Position numbers and translations under genes: made by a program. Positions 26,362-33,960 of a stretch of 35,393 bases of DNA are shown one piece after another. Location of the stretch: the NCBI RefSeq assembly GCF_900142235.1, contig NZ_FRAE01000024.1, forward strand, positions 1 through 35,393. The letters run 5' to 3'. This DNA is from Tepidibacter formicigenes DSM 15518 (GTDB lineage Bacteria; Bacillota; Clostridia; Peptostreptococcales; Peptostreptococcaceae). Each line of letters begins with the position of its first letter. Within the stretch, counting starts at the first letter, position 1. The notes under the pieces were generated by a model. It had not been told where the DNA came from, ran no database searches, and saw only the letters and a list, made by a program, of their open reading frames with translations.

Positions 26362-26772
26362 TTGAAATTAGCATTTATAGTAGTATTAGGATTTTCAGAA
26401 GGTGTTGTAGTAGGAGCAGGAGTAGTAGCATTACTTACACTTTTAGATATAATTCCAAGGCTTTGTCAGATTACTAATAGTTATAAATATTTAAGATATT
26501 ATGAAATAATGCTTATAATGGGAGCTTTTTTTGGAAGTTTATTTTCTCTTACTAATATATCTTTTAATTTCGGAATTTATACTTTGATTATTGTAGGTAC
26601 TTTTTATGGAATATTTATTGGGCTTTTAGCATCAGCACTTGCTGAAGCTATAGATGTAATTCCTGTAATGGAAAGAAGACTCAATATACAAGGTAATGTA
26701 AAGTATATAATAATAGTTCTTATATTTGGAAAATTAGTTGGATCTATAATAAATTGGACAATATTAAAATAG
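26362..26772 (+). CDS. spoVAB: Stage V sporulation protein SpoVAB
   Basis: 136 residues from TTG 26362, chosen because AAGGAGGA (26350-26357) is correctly placed; the upstream ATG at 26341 lies inside spoVAA without a ribosome site. Four membrane segments with little outside them, including a conserved-looking IIPRLCQIT and the ALAEAIDVIPVMERRL loop that is typical of SpoVAB. Second gene of the spoVA operon and membrane partner in dipicolinate transport. Confidence 0.85.
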   Translation: MKLAFIVVLGFSEGVVVGAGVVALLTLLDIIPRLCQITNSYKYLRYYEIMLIMGAFFGSLFSLTNISFNFGIYTLIIVGTFYGIFIGLLASALAEAIDVIPVMERRLNIQGNVKYIIIVLIFGKLVGSIINWTILK

Positions 26773-26782
26773 AGGTGATTTT

Positions 26783-27208
26783 GTGGATTATAAAAAATAT
26801 GTAGAGAAGAAAAGTCCTAAGCCTACCTATTTAAAAAATTTCATATGGGCATTTGTTGTAGGTGGACTTATATGTGATATAGGTCAATTCATATTAAATA
26901 CATATATTAAATTTGGACTAGATAAAAAAATGGCTTCAACTGCTACATCAATAACTTTAATTTTCTTAGGAGCATTTCTTACAGGACTTGGAATTTATGA
27001 TCTTTTAGGTAAAAGAGCAGGAGCAGGTTCTATTGTACCAATAACAGGTTTTTCTAACTCAATAGTATCTCCTGCCATGGAATATAAAAGAGAAGGGTAT
27101 GTGCTAGGGGTTGGAGCTAAAATGTTTACAATAGCAGGGCCTGTGCTTGTATATGGAATAGGAAGTTCAGTAATAGTAGGGTTAATTTATTACTTTTTAG
27201 GAAAATAG
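26783..27208 (+). CDS. spoVAC: Stage V sporulation protein SpoVAC
   Basis: 141 residues from GTG 26783 behind AGAGGTGATTTT. It has YLKNFIWAFVVGGLICDIGQ, then STATSITLIFLGAFLTGLGIYD and the glycine-rich GAGSIVPITGFSNSIVSPAMEYKREG, all hallmark SpoVAC/AE family segments with four membrane helices. In B. subtilis SpoVAC behaves as a mechanosensitive channel needed for dipicolinate movement. The family is shared with SpoVAE downstream (similar GxGA/P loop), suggesting an old duplication. Confidence 0.93.
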   Translation: MDYKKYVEKKSPKPTYLKNFIWAFVVGGLICDIGQFILNTYIKFGLDKKMASTATSITLIFLGAFLTGLGIYDLLGKRAGAGSIVPITGFSNSIVSPAMEYKREGYVLGVGAKMFTIAGPVLVYGIGSSVIVGLIYYFLGK

Positions 27209-27225
27209 ATAGAAAGGAGAAAAAA

Positions 27226-28236
27226 ATGGCAAAAAAAAGATTAGGAAACCAAACTGTAGAGCTTAAAAACAGTCCTGTTATAATATCAACTAGTTCTATT
27301 GTAGGGCCTAAAGAAGGAGATGGTCCTCTTAAAGATTATTTTGATAGAATTTTACAAGATGATTTGTTTGGAGAAGATAGCTGGGAGCTTGCAGAGAGTA
27401 AAATGGTAAGAGAAGTTGTAAAAATGGCCATAAATAAAACAAATTATGTATTAAATCAGGTAGATTACATATTTGCAGGAGATTTATTAAATCAATTAAT
27501 GTCAACGTCTTTTGCGGCAAGAGATTTAAAAAGACCATTTTTTGGATTATATGGAGCTTGTTCTACAATGAGTGAATCGCTTTCTCTTGCTTCTATGATT
27601 GTAGATGGAGGATATTCAGATTTAGTTGCTGCAGCAACATCAAGTCATTTTTGTACAGCAGAAAGACAATTTAGATTTCCATTAGAGCTAGGAAATCAAA
27701 GACCTATGACAGCTCAGTGGACAGTTACAGGTTCAGGATGTTCTATTATATCATCAAAAGGAGAAGGTCCTAAAGTTAAAAGAATTACAACTGGTAAGGT
27801 AATAGATGAGGGAATTACTGATGTTAATAATATGGGACCTGCCATGGCTCCAGCAGCATATGATACAATTAAAGCTTATTTTGATGATACGAAAGATGAT
27901 ATTGAGAGTTTTGACATAATAGCAACTGGAGATTTGGGGATAATTGGAGGGCAAATACTTCTAGAGTTTATGGAAAAGGTAAATTATGATATTTCAAATG
28001 TATATATGGATTGTGGAATTGAAATATTTGATCATAAAAGACAGGATACACACTCAGGAGGAAGTGGATGTGGATGTTCAGCTAGTGTATTTAACGGATA
28101 TATATATAAAAAACTTTTGAATAAAGAATTTAATAAAGTAATGTTAGTATCTACTGGAGCATTGTTATCTTCCACTAGTACGCTACAAAAACAAAGTATT
28201 CCTTCGATTGCTCATGCTGTAGTAATAGAAAATTAG
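27226..28236 (+). CDS. spoVAD: Stage V sporulation protein SpoVAD (thiolase-fold, dipicolinate-binding)
   Basis: 336 residues with a thiolase-like fold. The Cys-containing element GLYGACSTMSES and the HTVGSGCSII/THSGGSGCGCSAS region correspond to the positions that bind dipicolinic acid in SpoVAD rather than act in catalysis. Other typical segments are DYIFAGDLLNQ and YDIIATGDLGIIG-like SFDIIATGDLG. No membrane segments, so it is the soluble partner of the channel. It lies 17 bases after spoVAC and 11 before spoVAE. ATG 27226 follows AAAGGAG. Confidence 0.93.
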   Translation: MAKKRLGNQTVELKNSPVIISTSSIVGPKEGDGPLKDYFDRILQDDLFGEDSWELAESKMVREVVKMAINKTNYVLNQVDYIFAGDLLNQLMSTSFAARDLKRPFFGLYGACSTMSESLSLASMIVDGGYSDLVAAATSSHFCTAERQFRFPLELGNQRPMTAQWTVTGSGCSIISSKGEGPKVKRITTGKVIDEGITDVNNMGPAMAPAAYDTIKAYFDDTKDDIESFDIIATGDLGIIGGQILLEFMEKVNYDISNVYMDCGIEIFDHKRQDTHSGGSGCGCSASVFNGYIYKKLLNKEFNKVMLVSTGALLSSTSTLQKQSIPSIAHAVVIEN

Positions 28237-28247
28237 GTGGTGATAAA

Positions 28248-28604
28248 GTGGAATATTTAAGAGCATTTTTAGTTGGAGGTACAATATGTGTTATAGGTCA
28301 AATATTAATGGATTTTTTAAAAATACCATCTCCATATGTTTTAGTCAGTTTTGTAACAGCAGGAGTTATACTTACAGGATTAGGATTATATGAGCCAATA
28401 GTGAAGTTTGGAGGAGCTGGAGCAACAGTACCTCTTCCTGGATTTGGATATGGTCTTGCAAAAGGAGTAATAGAGGAAGTAGGAAAAAGAGGTTTTTTAG
28501 GAGCGTTTATAGGAGGAACTGCAGCTAATGCAGGAGGAATAGCTGCAGCAGTATTCTTTGGATATATTATGTCACTATTATTTACACCTAAAGCAAAACC
28601 GTAA
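28248..28604 (+). CDS. spoVAE: Stage V sporulation protein SpoVAE
   Basis: 118 residues from GTG 28248 behind TAGGTGGTGATAAA. Mostly hydrophobic, with FLVGGTICVIGQILMDF, then GVILTGLGLYEPIVKFGGAG and VPLPGFGYGLAKGVIEE, the SpoVAE(b) pattern. Last gene of the cluster seen here. B. subtilis has SpoVAEa and SpoVAF after this point; neither is present, and a terminator and the convergent PBP gene follow. Confidence 0.92.
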   Translation: MEYLRAFLVGGTICVIGQILMDFLKIPSPYVLVSFVTAGVILTGLGLYEPIVKFGGAGATVPLPGFGYGLAKGVIEEVGKRGFLGAFIGGTAANAGGIAAAVFFGYIMSLLFTPKAKP

Positions 28605-28615
28605 AAAAACAATAA

Positions 28616-28643
28616 AATAGAGAGCAATTAATTGCTCTCTATT
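28616..28643. terminator. Bidirectional terminator, spoVAE/PBP1
   Basis: A perfect 13-bp stem, AATAGAGAGCAAT (28616-28628) with ATTGCTCTCTATT (28631-28643), two-base apex. The stem overlaps the stop codon and last codons of the minus-strand PBP gene. Confidence 0.75.
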
Positions 28644-31153
28644 ATTTCAGTATTTTCATCATTTTCATTTTTTATTTTACCTTTTATTTTATCCTTTTTA
28701 TTTTCAAAAATTTTATCTTCTACATTTTGATTATTTTTATTATCTTCATTATTATCTGAATCACTTTGGTTATCCTTTGAATTATTATTCTCATCTGAAT
28801 CCTTTTTATCAAACAACCATTTATCTATTATATCTGAAGGTGTAGTATCCTCATTAATTTCTTCTTCTTCCTTTTGGGTATGAATTTCACAATATTTAGT
28901 AGGTTCAGTACCTTTTACAAATATTTCAGTTCTTGTTTTTTCACAAAAATGTGTAGCTAAATCTCCTGACTCAGTACATACAGTTTTTTGTATAATACCG
29001 CTAGGCCTTTCAAATGATTTTCTAGGTAAGTTGCTGTGTACTTGAGACATAACTTTTTTCCAAAGCATTGCCGACATTCTACTTCCTGAAGATAAGGATT
29101 TATTCATATCATTTCCAATCCAAGTTGCTCCTACATAATAAGGAGTATAACCTGCAAACCATGCATCATACTTGTTTGAAGTAGTTCCAGTTTTTCCTGC
29201 AACAGGCATATTAGAAAGTCTAGCACGTCCTCCGGTTCCTGAAGTTACTACAGTTGTTAGTATATCTGTCATTACATATGCTGTTTGAGGACTCACAATT
29301 TTATGTTTGACTTGTTGACTTTGTAATAAAACTTTTCCACTTGCATCTTCAACTTTTGTAAAGAATATGGGCTTTATATATGTTCCTTTATTTGCAATTG
29401 CTCCATAAGCAGCTGTCATTTCAAGAGGAGTTATTCCTTTTGTCATACCTCCAAGAGTCAATGCTGCAAAGTTTTTATCATTGTGACCAGGTGTTTTAAC
29501 TATAGTTGTTATTCCCATGTTTTCTAAATAATCAATCATTATATCTACAGAAGAATATTGACTTGTTGATAACATCTCAGCAGTTTTTACTGAACCTACA
29601 TTTGAAGAATGCTGAACAGATTCTCGTAATGTAATTGGTCCTCTGTATCTATTTGCATAGTTTTTAGGTTTCCAATTATTAGTATAGCTGAATCTGAAAT
29701 TTTCTTGGGTGTCATCTATAGGAGTAGCTGCTGTCATTCCATTATCAAGGGCTGGTAAATATACAGCTAGAGGCTTTATAGCAGAACCGGGTTGTCTTGG
29801 ATTTATAGCTCTGTTAAAAAGCTTGCTTCCTCCAATCATTCTTCCACCAACTAAAGCTTTAACTTCTCCATTATGATAATCCATAATTACCATGGCTGAC
29901 TGAGGTTGTATATTTCCATTATTATCCTTAAATGTTCCTGGAAAATTTGAACTGTTTTGATATTCTTTTTCAAGGATTTTTTGAATACTAATATCCATAG
30001 TTGAGTATATTCTAAGACCTCCATTATAAAGCATATCTCTAGCTTCATCTTCACTAAATCCTTTTTTAACTAAAGCATCTATTACTTCATCTTTTACTAA
30101 ATCTACAAAATATGAAGATACATTACTTGCTTTTTTCTTTCCTACTTTTATTACTATAGATTCATTTTTTGCTTTTTCATACTCGGATTCAGTTATGTAT
30201 CCTAGTTCAAGCATTTTTTTAAGTATAACTTCTTGTCTTTCTTTTGAATTAGGATTTAGAACTGCTTTTCTGACTACAATTTGTTCTTTCAATAGTTGAT
30301 CATACTGATAGTTATCTATAAGACCTTTAGAAAGTAATTTTTTAAACATGTCCTTTTCAATATCATTTGCAGGGTTAGTATTAGCTGTTTTTGGATAGAA
30401 TACTAATAAATTTTTTATTTCATCTAAATTTTCACTTCCATCTAGTCTTGCTGTAGTGTATGGAGAATATTTAGATGGATTTTTAGTAATACCTGCAATC
30501 ATAGCAGATTCTGCAAGTGTTAATTCACTTACATCTTTTGAAAAATAAGTTTGAGCAGCAGCTTGTACGCCTACTGCGCCTCTACCTAAGTAAAAGGTAT
30601 TTAGATATGTTTGTAATATTTCGTCCTTACTTAAATGTTTTTCGATTTCAAGAGCATAATATGCATCTTTGATTTTTCTTGTTATAGTTTTTTCGCTAGA
30701 AGTATACATGTTTTTTGCAAGCTGTTGAGTTATAGTACTTGCACCTTGAGCTTTACTCATTGTTTTTATGTCATACCAAAGTGCACCAAATATTCTTTTT
30801 ATATCTACTCCATTGTGTTCATAGAATCTTTCATCTTCAATAGCTATGACTGCATTTTGTAGGTTGCTTGGAATTTTATCTAAGGTAACTAGGCTTCTAA
30901 AGTTTGTGCCATGGACTTTTTCTATTAAGTTACCATCTTTATCATATATGAAAGAACTTTCATCCAGCATATTTTCAATATTATTAGGGTCTATTGGTGG
31001 AGCATTCTTTATTACACCAAAGATGATACCCATTCCACATGCTGTTCCAACTATAAATAAGATGATAAAAGTAAGGATTGCTACTCTAAAAATACTTATT
31101 TTCTTCTTATTTTTACTTTCCTTACTTTTATTTTTATCTTTTTCACTGCGCAT
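28628..31153 (-). CDS. Class A penicillin-binding protein 1 (glycosyltransferase and transpeptidase)
   Basis: 841 residues. A basic N-terminus and one membrane anchor (about 21-48), a GT51 domain (about 85-260) with catalytic Glu106 in IAIEDERFYEHNG, GASTITQQLAKN and RKIKDAYYALEIEKHLSKDEIL, and a transpeptidase domain with S457xxK460 (GSAIK), SSN at 516-518 and KTGT at 654-657. It polymerises lipid II and cross-links peptides outside the membrane. A PASTA domain is not seen. The last 80 residues are a low-complexity acidic, Asn-rich tail (EEEINEDT to ESN) of unknown role. A short Cys-rich module (VCTESGDLATHFCEKTR and KYCEIH) precedes it. ATG 31153 is behind AAGGAGGGAATAAG. Close to PonA/PBP1A in architecture. 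Confidence 0.92.
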   Translation of the reverse strand: MRSEKDKNKSKESKNKKKISIFRVAILTFIILFIVGTACGMGIIFGVIKNAPPIDPNNIENMLDESSFIYDKDGNLIEKVHGTNFRSLVTLDKIPSNLQNAVIAIEDERFYEHNGVDIKRIFGALWYDIKTMSKAQGASTITQQLAKNMYTSSEKTITRKIKDAYYALEIEKHLSKDEILQTYLNTFYLGRGAVGVQAAAQTYFSKDVSELTLAESAMIAGITKNPSKYSPYTTARLDGSENLDEIKNLLVFYPKTANTNPANDIEKDMFKKLLSKGLIDNYQYDQLLKEQIVVRKAVLNPNSKERQEVILKKMLELGYITESEYEKAKNESIVIKVGKKKASNVSSYFVDLVKDEVIDALVKKGFSEDEARDMLYNGGLRIYSTMDISIQKILEKEYQNSSNFPGTFKDNNGNIQPQSAMVIMDYHNGEVKALVGGRMIGGSKLFNRAINPRQPGSAIKPLAVYLPALDNGMTAATPIDDTQENFRFSYTNNWKPKNYANRYRGPITLRESVQHSSNVGSVKTAEMLSTSQYSSVDIMIDYLENMGITTIVKTPGHNDKNFAALTLGGMTKGITPLEMTAAYGAIANKGTYIKPIFFTKVEDASGKVLLQSQQVKHKIVSPQTAYVMTDILTTVVTSGTGGRARLSNMPVAGKTGTTSNKYDAWFAGYTPYYVGATWIGNDMNKSLSSGSRMSAMLWKKVMSQVHSNLPRKSFERPSGIIQKTVCTESGDLATHFCEKTRTEIFVKGTEPTKYCEIHTQKEEEEINEDTTPSDIIDKWLFDKKDSDENNNSKDNQSDSDNNEDNKNNQNVEDKIFENKKDKIKGKIKNENDENTEIIESN

Positions 31154-31290
31154 CTTATTCCCTCCTTATCCTGTATATTATAACATACAAATTTTTGTTC
31201 GTTCTATAGATTTTATAAAGAATATTGTTTGTAACAATAATGTAACAAATGGGAAAAAATGAAAAATACAACAAGATAAGAAAGTCTTTC

Positions 31291-31320
31291 TTGAAATAAA
31301 ACTTATATTTATGATAAAAT
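31291..31320 (+). promoter_or_regulatory. Promoter of the tyrS T-box leader
   Basis: TTGAAA (31291-31296), 18 bases, TAAAAT (31315-31320), with a predicted start near 31327, just before the T-box leader. Confidence 0.55.
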
Positions 31321-31326
31321 GGGGTA

Positions 31327-31566
31327 AAATATATTAAATAGGTAAAAGCTATGAAAGAGTTCAGTAGTCATCATGGTTACAATATTAGAGAGCAAATCGG
31401 TTGGTGAAAGATTTGTAGTACATGTTTGGATGAAATACGCTCTGGAGTTTCGAAGTCAAAAGCTTCGACGGATTCCACACGTTATAGTGGGTAGAGGCAT
31501 TTTTATGTGAATTAAGGTGGTACCACGGGCTTTCTCGTCCTTATGTGATGAGAAGTCCTTTTTTAA
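31327..31566 (+). promoter_or_regulatory. T-box riboswitch, tyrosine-specific
   Basis: The leader carries the T-box sequence AAGGTGGTACCACGG (31514-31528), overlapping a terminator formed by GGGCTTTCTCGTC (31527-31539) and GATGAGAAGTCC (31547-31558) with six T residues. Stem I closes with AGAGC (31389-31393) and GCTCT (31439-31443); just before the 3' arm lies GAAATAC, with specifier codon TAC (31436-31438) for tyrosine. A stem III hairpin TCGAAG/CTTCGA follows. Uncharged tRNA-Tyr should bind and prevent termination, raising tyrS expression when tyrosine is low. Confidence 0.93.
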
Positions 31567-31618
31567 TGATATAGAAAATTATAATATTTTCATAAATTTA
31601 AAGACAGGAGGTTTTAAA

Positions 31619-32845
31619 ATGACAAATGTATTTGATGTTTTAAAGGAACGTGGATTCATTAAACAAACTACTCATGAAGAGGAAATACGTGAACTTTTAG
31701 GAAAGGAATCAGTAACATTTTATATAGGATTTGATGCTACTGCTGATAGCTTACATGTTGGACATTTTTTACAATTAATGGCTATGGCACACCTTCAAAG
31801 AGCAGGGCATAGACCGATTGCACTTTTAGGTGGAGGTACTACTATGGTAGGAGACCCTACAGGAAAAACAGATATGAGAAAAATGTTAACAGTTGAAGAA
31901 ATTCAACATAATGCAGATTGCTTTAAAAAACAAATGGCTAAATTCTTAGATTTTTCTGATGGGAAAGCTATTATGGCAAATAACGCAGATTGGCTTATGA
32001 ATTTAGAATATATTCCATTCCTTAGAGAAATAGGAAGACATTTTTCGGTAAATAGAATGCTAACAGCAGAATGTTTTAAAAGCCGTATGGAAAAGGGGTT
32101 ATCTTTTCTTGAGTTCAACTATATGATAATGCAGGCTTATGACTTTTTAGAGCTACATAGAAAATATGGATGTAAATTAGAATTAGGTGGAGATGATCAG
32201 TGGTCAAATATTATTGCTGGAGCAGATTTAATTAGAAGAGTTGAAGGTGAATCAGCTTATGGTATGACATTTACTTTACTTACAAATAGCGAAGGTAAAA
32301 AGATGGGTAAAACAGAATCTGGTGCTGTTTGGCTTGATTCTCAAAAAACATCACCTTATGATTTCTACCAATACTGGAGAAATGTTGCTGATGCTGATGT
32401 TCAAAACTGTTTATCACTACTTACATTTATTCCTATGGATGAAGTAAGAAGATTATCTTCTTTAGAAGGAGCTGAAATTAATAAAGCTAAAGAAGTTTTA
32501 GCATATGAAGTTACAAAGATAGTTCATGGAGAAGAAGAAGCTAAAAAGGCTCAGGAAGCTGCAAGAGCTTTATTTGGAAAAGGAGCCATGGCAGGGTCTA
32601 TTCCAACTACAGAGATATCTAGAGAAGAATTTGCTGAGGGTATGGATATAATAAGCATACTTACTACTACAAAACTTACTTCTTCAAGAGGTGAAGCAAG
32701 ACGTTTAATACAACAAGGTGGAGTTTCTGTAAATGATGAAAAAGTAAAAGATATAAGTCTTGTTATAAAAGAGGAAGACTTTAAAGATGATGGATTGATG
32801 GTTAAAAAAGGAAAAAAAGTATATCATAAAGTAAAATTAGTTTAA
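31619..32845 (+). CDS. tyrS: Tyrosyl-tRNA synthetase
   Basis: 408 residues from ATG 31619 behind ACAGGAGG; upstream in-frame codons lie in the T-box leader and are not used. The class I HIGH motif is HVGHFLQL and the KMSKS motif appears as KKMGKT. Tyrosine-binding segments include [12 protein letters not shown] and [10 protein letters not shown] with [11 protein letters not shown]-terminal S4 RNA-binding domain starts near [17 protein letters not shown]. It charges tRNA-Tyr. Expression is set by the tyrosine T-box upstream. Confidence 0.97.
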   Translation: MTNVFDVLKERGFIKQTTHEEEIRELLGKESVTFYIGFDATADSLHVGHFLQLMAMAHLQRAGHRPIALLGGGTTMVGDPTGKTDMRKMLTVEEIQHNADCFKKQMAKFLDFSDGKAIMANNADWLMNLEYIPFLREIGRHFSVNRMLTAECFKSRMEKGLSFLEFNYMIMQAYDFLELHRKYGCKLELGGDDQWSNIIAGADLIRRVEGESAYGMTFTLLTNSEGKKMGKTESGAVWLDSQKTSPYDFYQYWRNVADADVQNCLSLLTFIPMDEVRRLSSLEGAEINKAKEVLAYEVTKIVHGEEEAKKAQEAARALFGKGAMAGSIPTTEISREEFAEGMDIISILTTTKLTSSRGEARRLIQQGGVSVNDEKVKDISLVIKEEDFKDDGLMVKKGKKVYHKVKLV

Positions 32846-32867
32846 TTAAATAGTAACACTTTAAAAA

Positions 32868-32901
32868 ACCCTTCATAATATAATATGGGGGGTATTTTTT
32901 T
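32868..32901 (+). terminator. Terminator hairpin that contains the yunB ribosome site
   Basis: ACCCTTCATA (32868-32877) pairs over 10 positions (two G-U) with TATGGGGGGT (32884-32893), followed by ATTTTTTT. It looks like the intrinsic terminator of tyrS, but the G run in its 3' arm is also the only Shine-Dalgarno for the next gene, whose TTG start (32900) lies at the end of the T tract. Confidence 0.6.
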
Positions 32902-33583
32902 GAAAAAGTTATTAAAAGTAAAAAAGAGAAGAAGGAATAGGAAAATAGTAAGCGTTATTATTTTAATATTATTATTTATTATATTTATAGGATCATTTAT
33001 ATTTATAGATAGAAAGATAAAACCAACAGTTCAAGCAATAGCTGAATCAAAAGCACAAGAGCTTGCAAATAGATCAATAAATAAAGCTGTAGGACAAATT
33101 TTGCAAGGCAAAATTAAATATGAAGAGCTTATAAATTTAAAAACAGACGTAGACGGAAATATTACCATGATACAAGCAAATACTATACTAATGAATAAAA
33201 TAGCATCAGATGTAGCAATTGAAGTACAACAGCAATTGAAACAAATAAAAACAACATCAGCAAATATTCCATTAGGAACTGCTTTTAAAAGTTCTATACT
33301 TGCCAAATATGGACCAAAATTAAAAGTAGGAGTTCAGCCTGTTGGAATAGTTAATGTAGATTTTAGAACAGAATTTGATTCATCTGGGATAAATCAGACT
33401 AGACATAGGATATATTTAATAATAAAAACCAAGGTTAGAGTAATAATACCATTTACATCTTCATATAAGGAAGTTGCAAGTCAAATGCCAGTATGTGAAA
33501 CAATAATAGTAGGTAAAGTGCCTCAAAATTATGTAAATATACCAGAAAATGAAGTTCCAAATATAATAGATGCTGGAGAATAA
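32900..33583 (+). CDS. yunB: Sporulation protein YunB
   Basis: 227 residues from TTG 32900, placed behind GGGGGG (32887-32892). A basic N-terminus (KKRRRNRK) and one membrane segment (about 16-36) are followed by an extracytoplasmic domain with KPTVQAIAESKAQELANRSINKAV, KYEELINLKTDVDGNITMIQANTILMN and PLGTAFKSSILAKYGPKLKVGVQPVG in sequence, which is the YunB pattern. In B. subtilis yunB is expressed in the mother cell under sigma-E and is needed for efficient sporulation; the biochemical role is not known. The downstream hairpin terminates it as a single gene. Confidence 0.88.
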   Translation: MKKLLKVKKRRRNRKIVSVIILILLFIIFIGSFIFIDRKIKPTVQAIAESKAQELANRSINKAVGQILQGKIKYEELINLKTDVDGNITMIQANTILMNKIASDVAIEVQQQLKQIKTTSANIPLGTAFKSSILAKYGPKLKVGVQPVGIVNVDFRTEFDSSGINQTRHRIYLIIKTKVRVIIPFTSSYKEVASQMPVCETIIVGKVPQNYVNIPENEVPNIIDAGE

Positions 33584-33590
33584 AAAAGTT

Positions 33591-33627
33591 AATTCCTCTA
33601 TAAGTGTATGTAGAGGGATTTATTTTT
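33591..33627 (+). terminator. Terminator after yunB
   Basis: AATTCCTCTA (33591-33600) pairs with TAGAGGGATT (33611-33620), one G-U pair, loop of 10, followed by TATTTTTT. Confidence 0.75.
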
Positions 33628-33674
33628 TAATAAGTATTAAAGTGAAATTTCCCATATTACATATTTAAATATTT

Positions 33675-33708
33675 TTTGCTTTTTTCTTATAATTTGCAGT
33701 ATAATAAA
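33675..33708 (+). promoter_or_regulatory. Possible promoter of the small deaminase-like gene
   Basis: TTGCTT, 18 bases, TATAAT lies about 50 bases upstream of the ATG at 33749, between the yunB terminator and the GGGGAGGGGGAG ribosome site. This suggests that the short gene is transcribed on its own. Confidence 0.4.
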
Positions 33709-33748
33709 AAATGTAAAAATAGAAATAATATGGGGAGGGGGAGATTTG

Positions 33749-33910
33749 ATGGATATAGAACAATTAAAAATTATTGCTGTTAGAAAAAATGGTGAAATAC
33801 TTCCTCCTTGTGGAAGGTGTAGAGAATTTATGTTTCAAGTTAACAATGAAAATCTTGAAGCAGATGTATTGGTTTCAGACAATAAAGTAGTTAAACTTAA
33901 AGAATTATAA
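33749..33910 (+). CDS. 53-residue cytidine-deaminase-like protein lacking the HAE half
   Basis: A short gene, ATG 33749 to TAA 33910, behind a strong AGGGGGAGATTTG ribosome site. The chain has IIAVRKNGEILPPCGRCREFM and then VLVSDNKVVKLKEL, which is the C-terminal half of the cytidine/blasticidin deaminase fold: PCGRCRE is the PCxxC zinc motif with two of the three zinc ligands. The first half, which normally supplies the H/CxE motif (zinc ligand and catalytic Glu), is absent, and I see no remnant upstream. The yunB terminator, a promoter-like sequence and the ribosome site lie where it should be. So it may be a truncated pseudogene that found a new start, or a stand-alone small zinc-binding protein. 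It cannot be an active deaminase by itself. Confidence 0.65.
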   Translation: MDIEQLKIIAVRKNGEILPPCGRCREFMFQVNNENLEADVLVSDNKVVKLKEL

Positions 33911-33960
33911 TCATATTGTTTAGACTATAAATTTTAAATAATAAAGGAAGGATACAAAAA

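Noticed and set aside
28298-28627. 109-residue minus-strand frame opposite spoVAE
   Set aside because: It mirrors the Gly/Ala-rich codons of spoVAE, giving a Pro/Ala-rich chain with no ribosome site or family resemblance.
30846-31262. 138-residue reading frame on the plus strand over the start of the PBP gene
   Set aside because: It is antisense to a clear, motif-rich protein, has no ribosome site and resembles nothing; it follows from base composition.
31517-31618. N-terminal extension of tyrS into the leader
   Set aside because: This stretch is the T-box and terminator; the strong ribosome site and conserved protein start point to ATG 31619.
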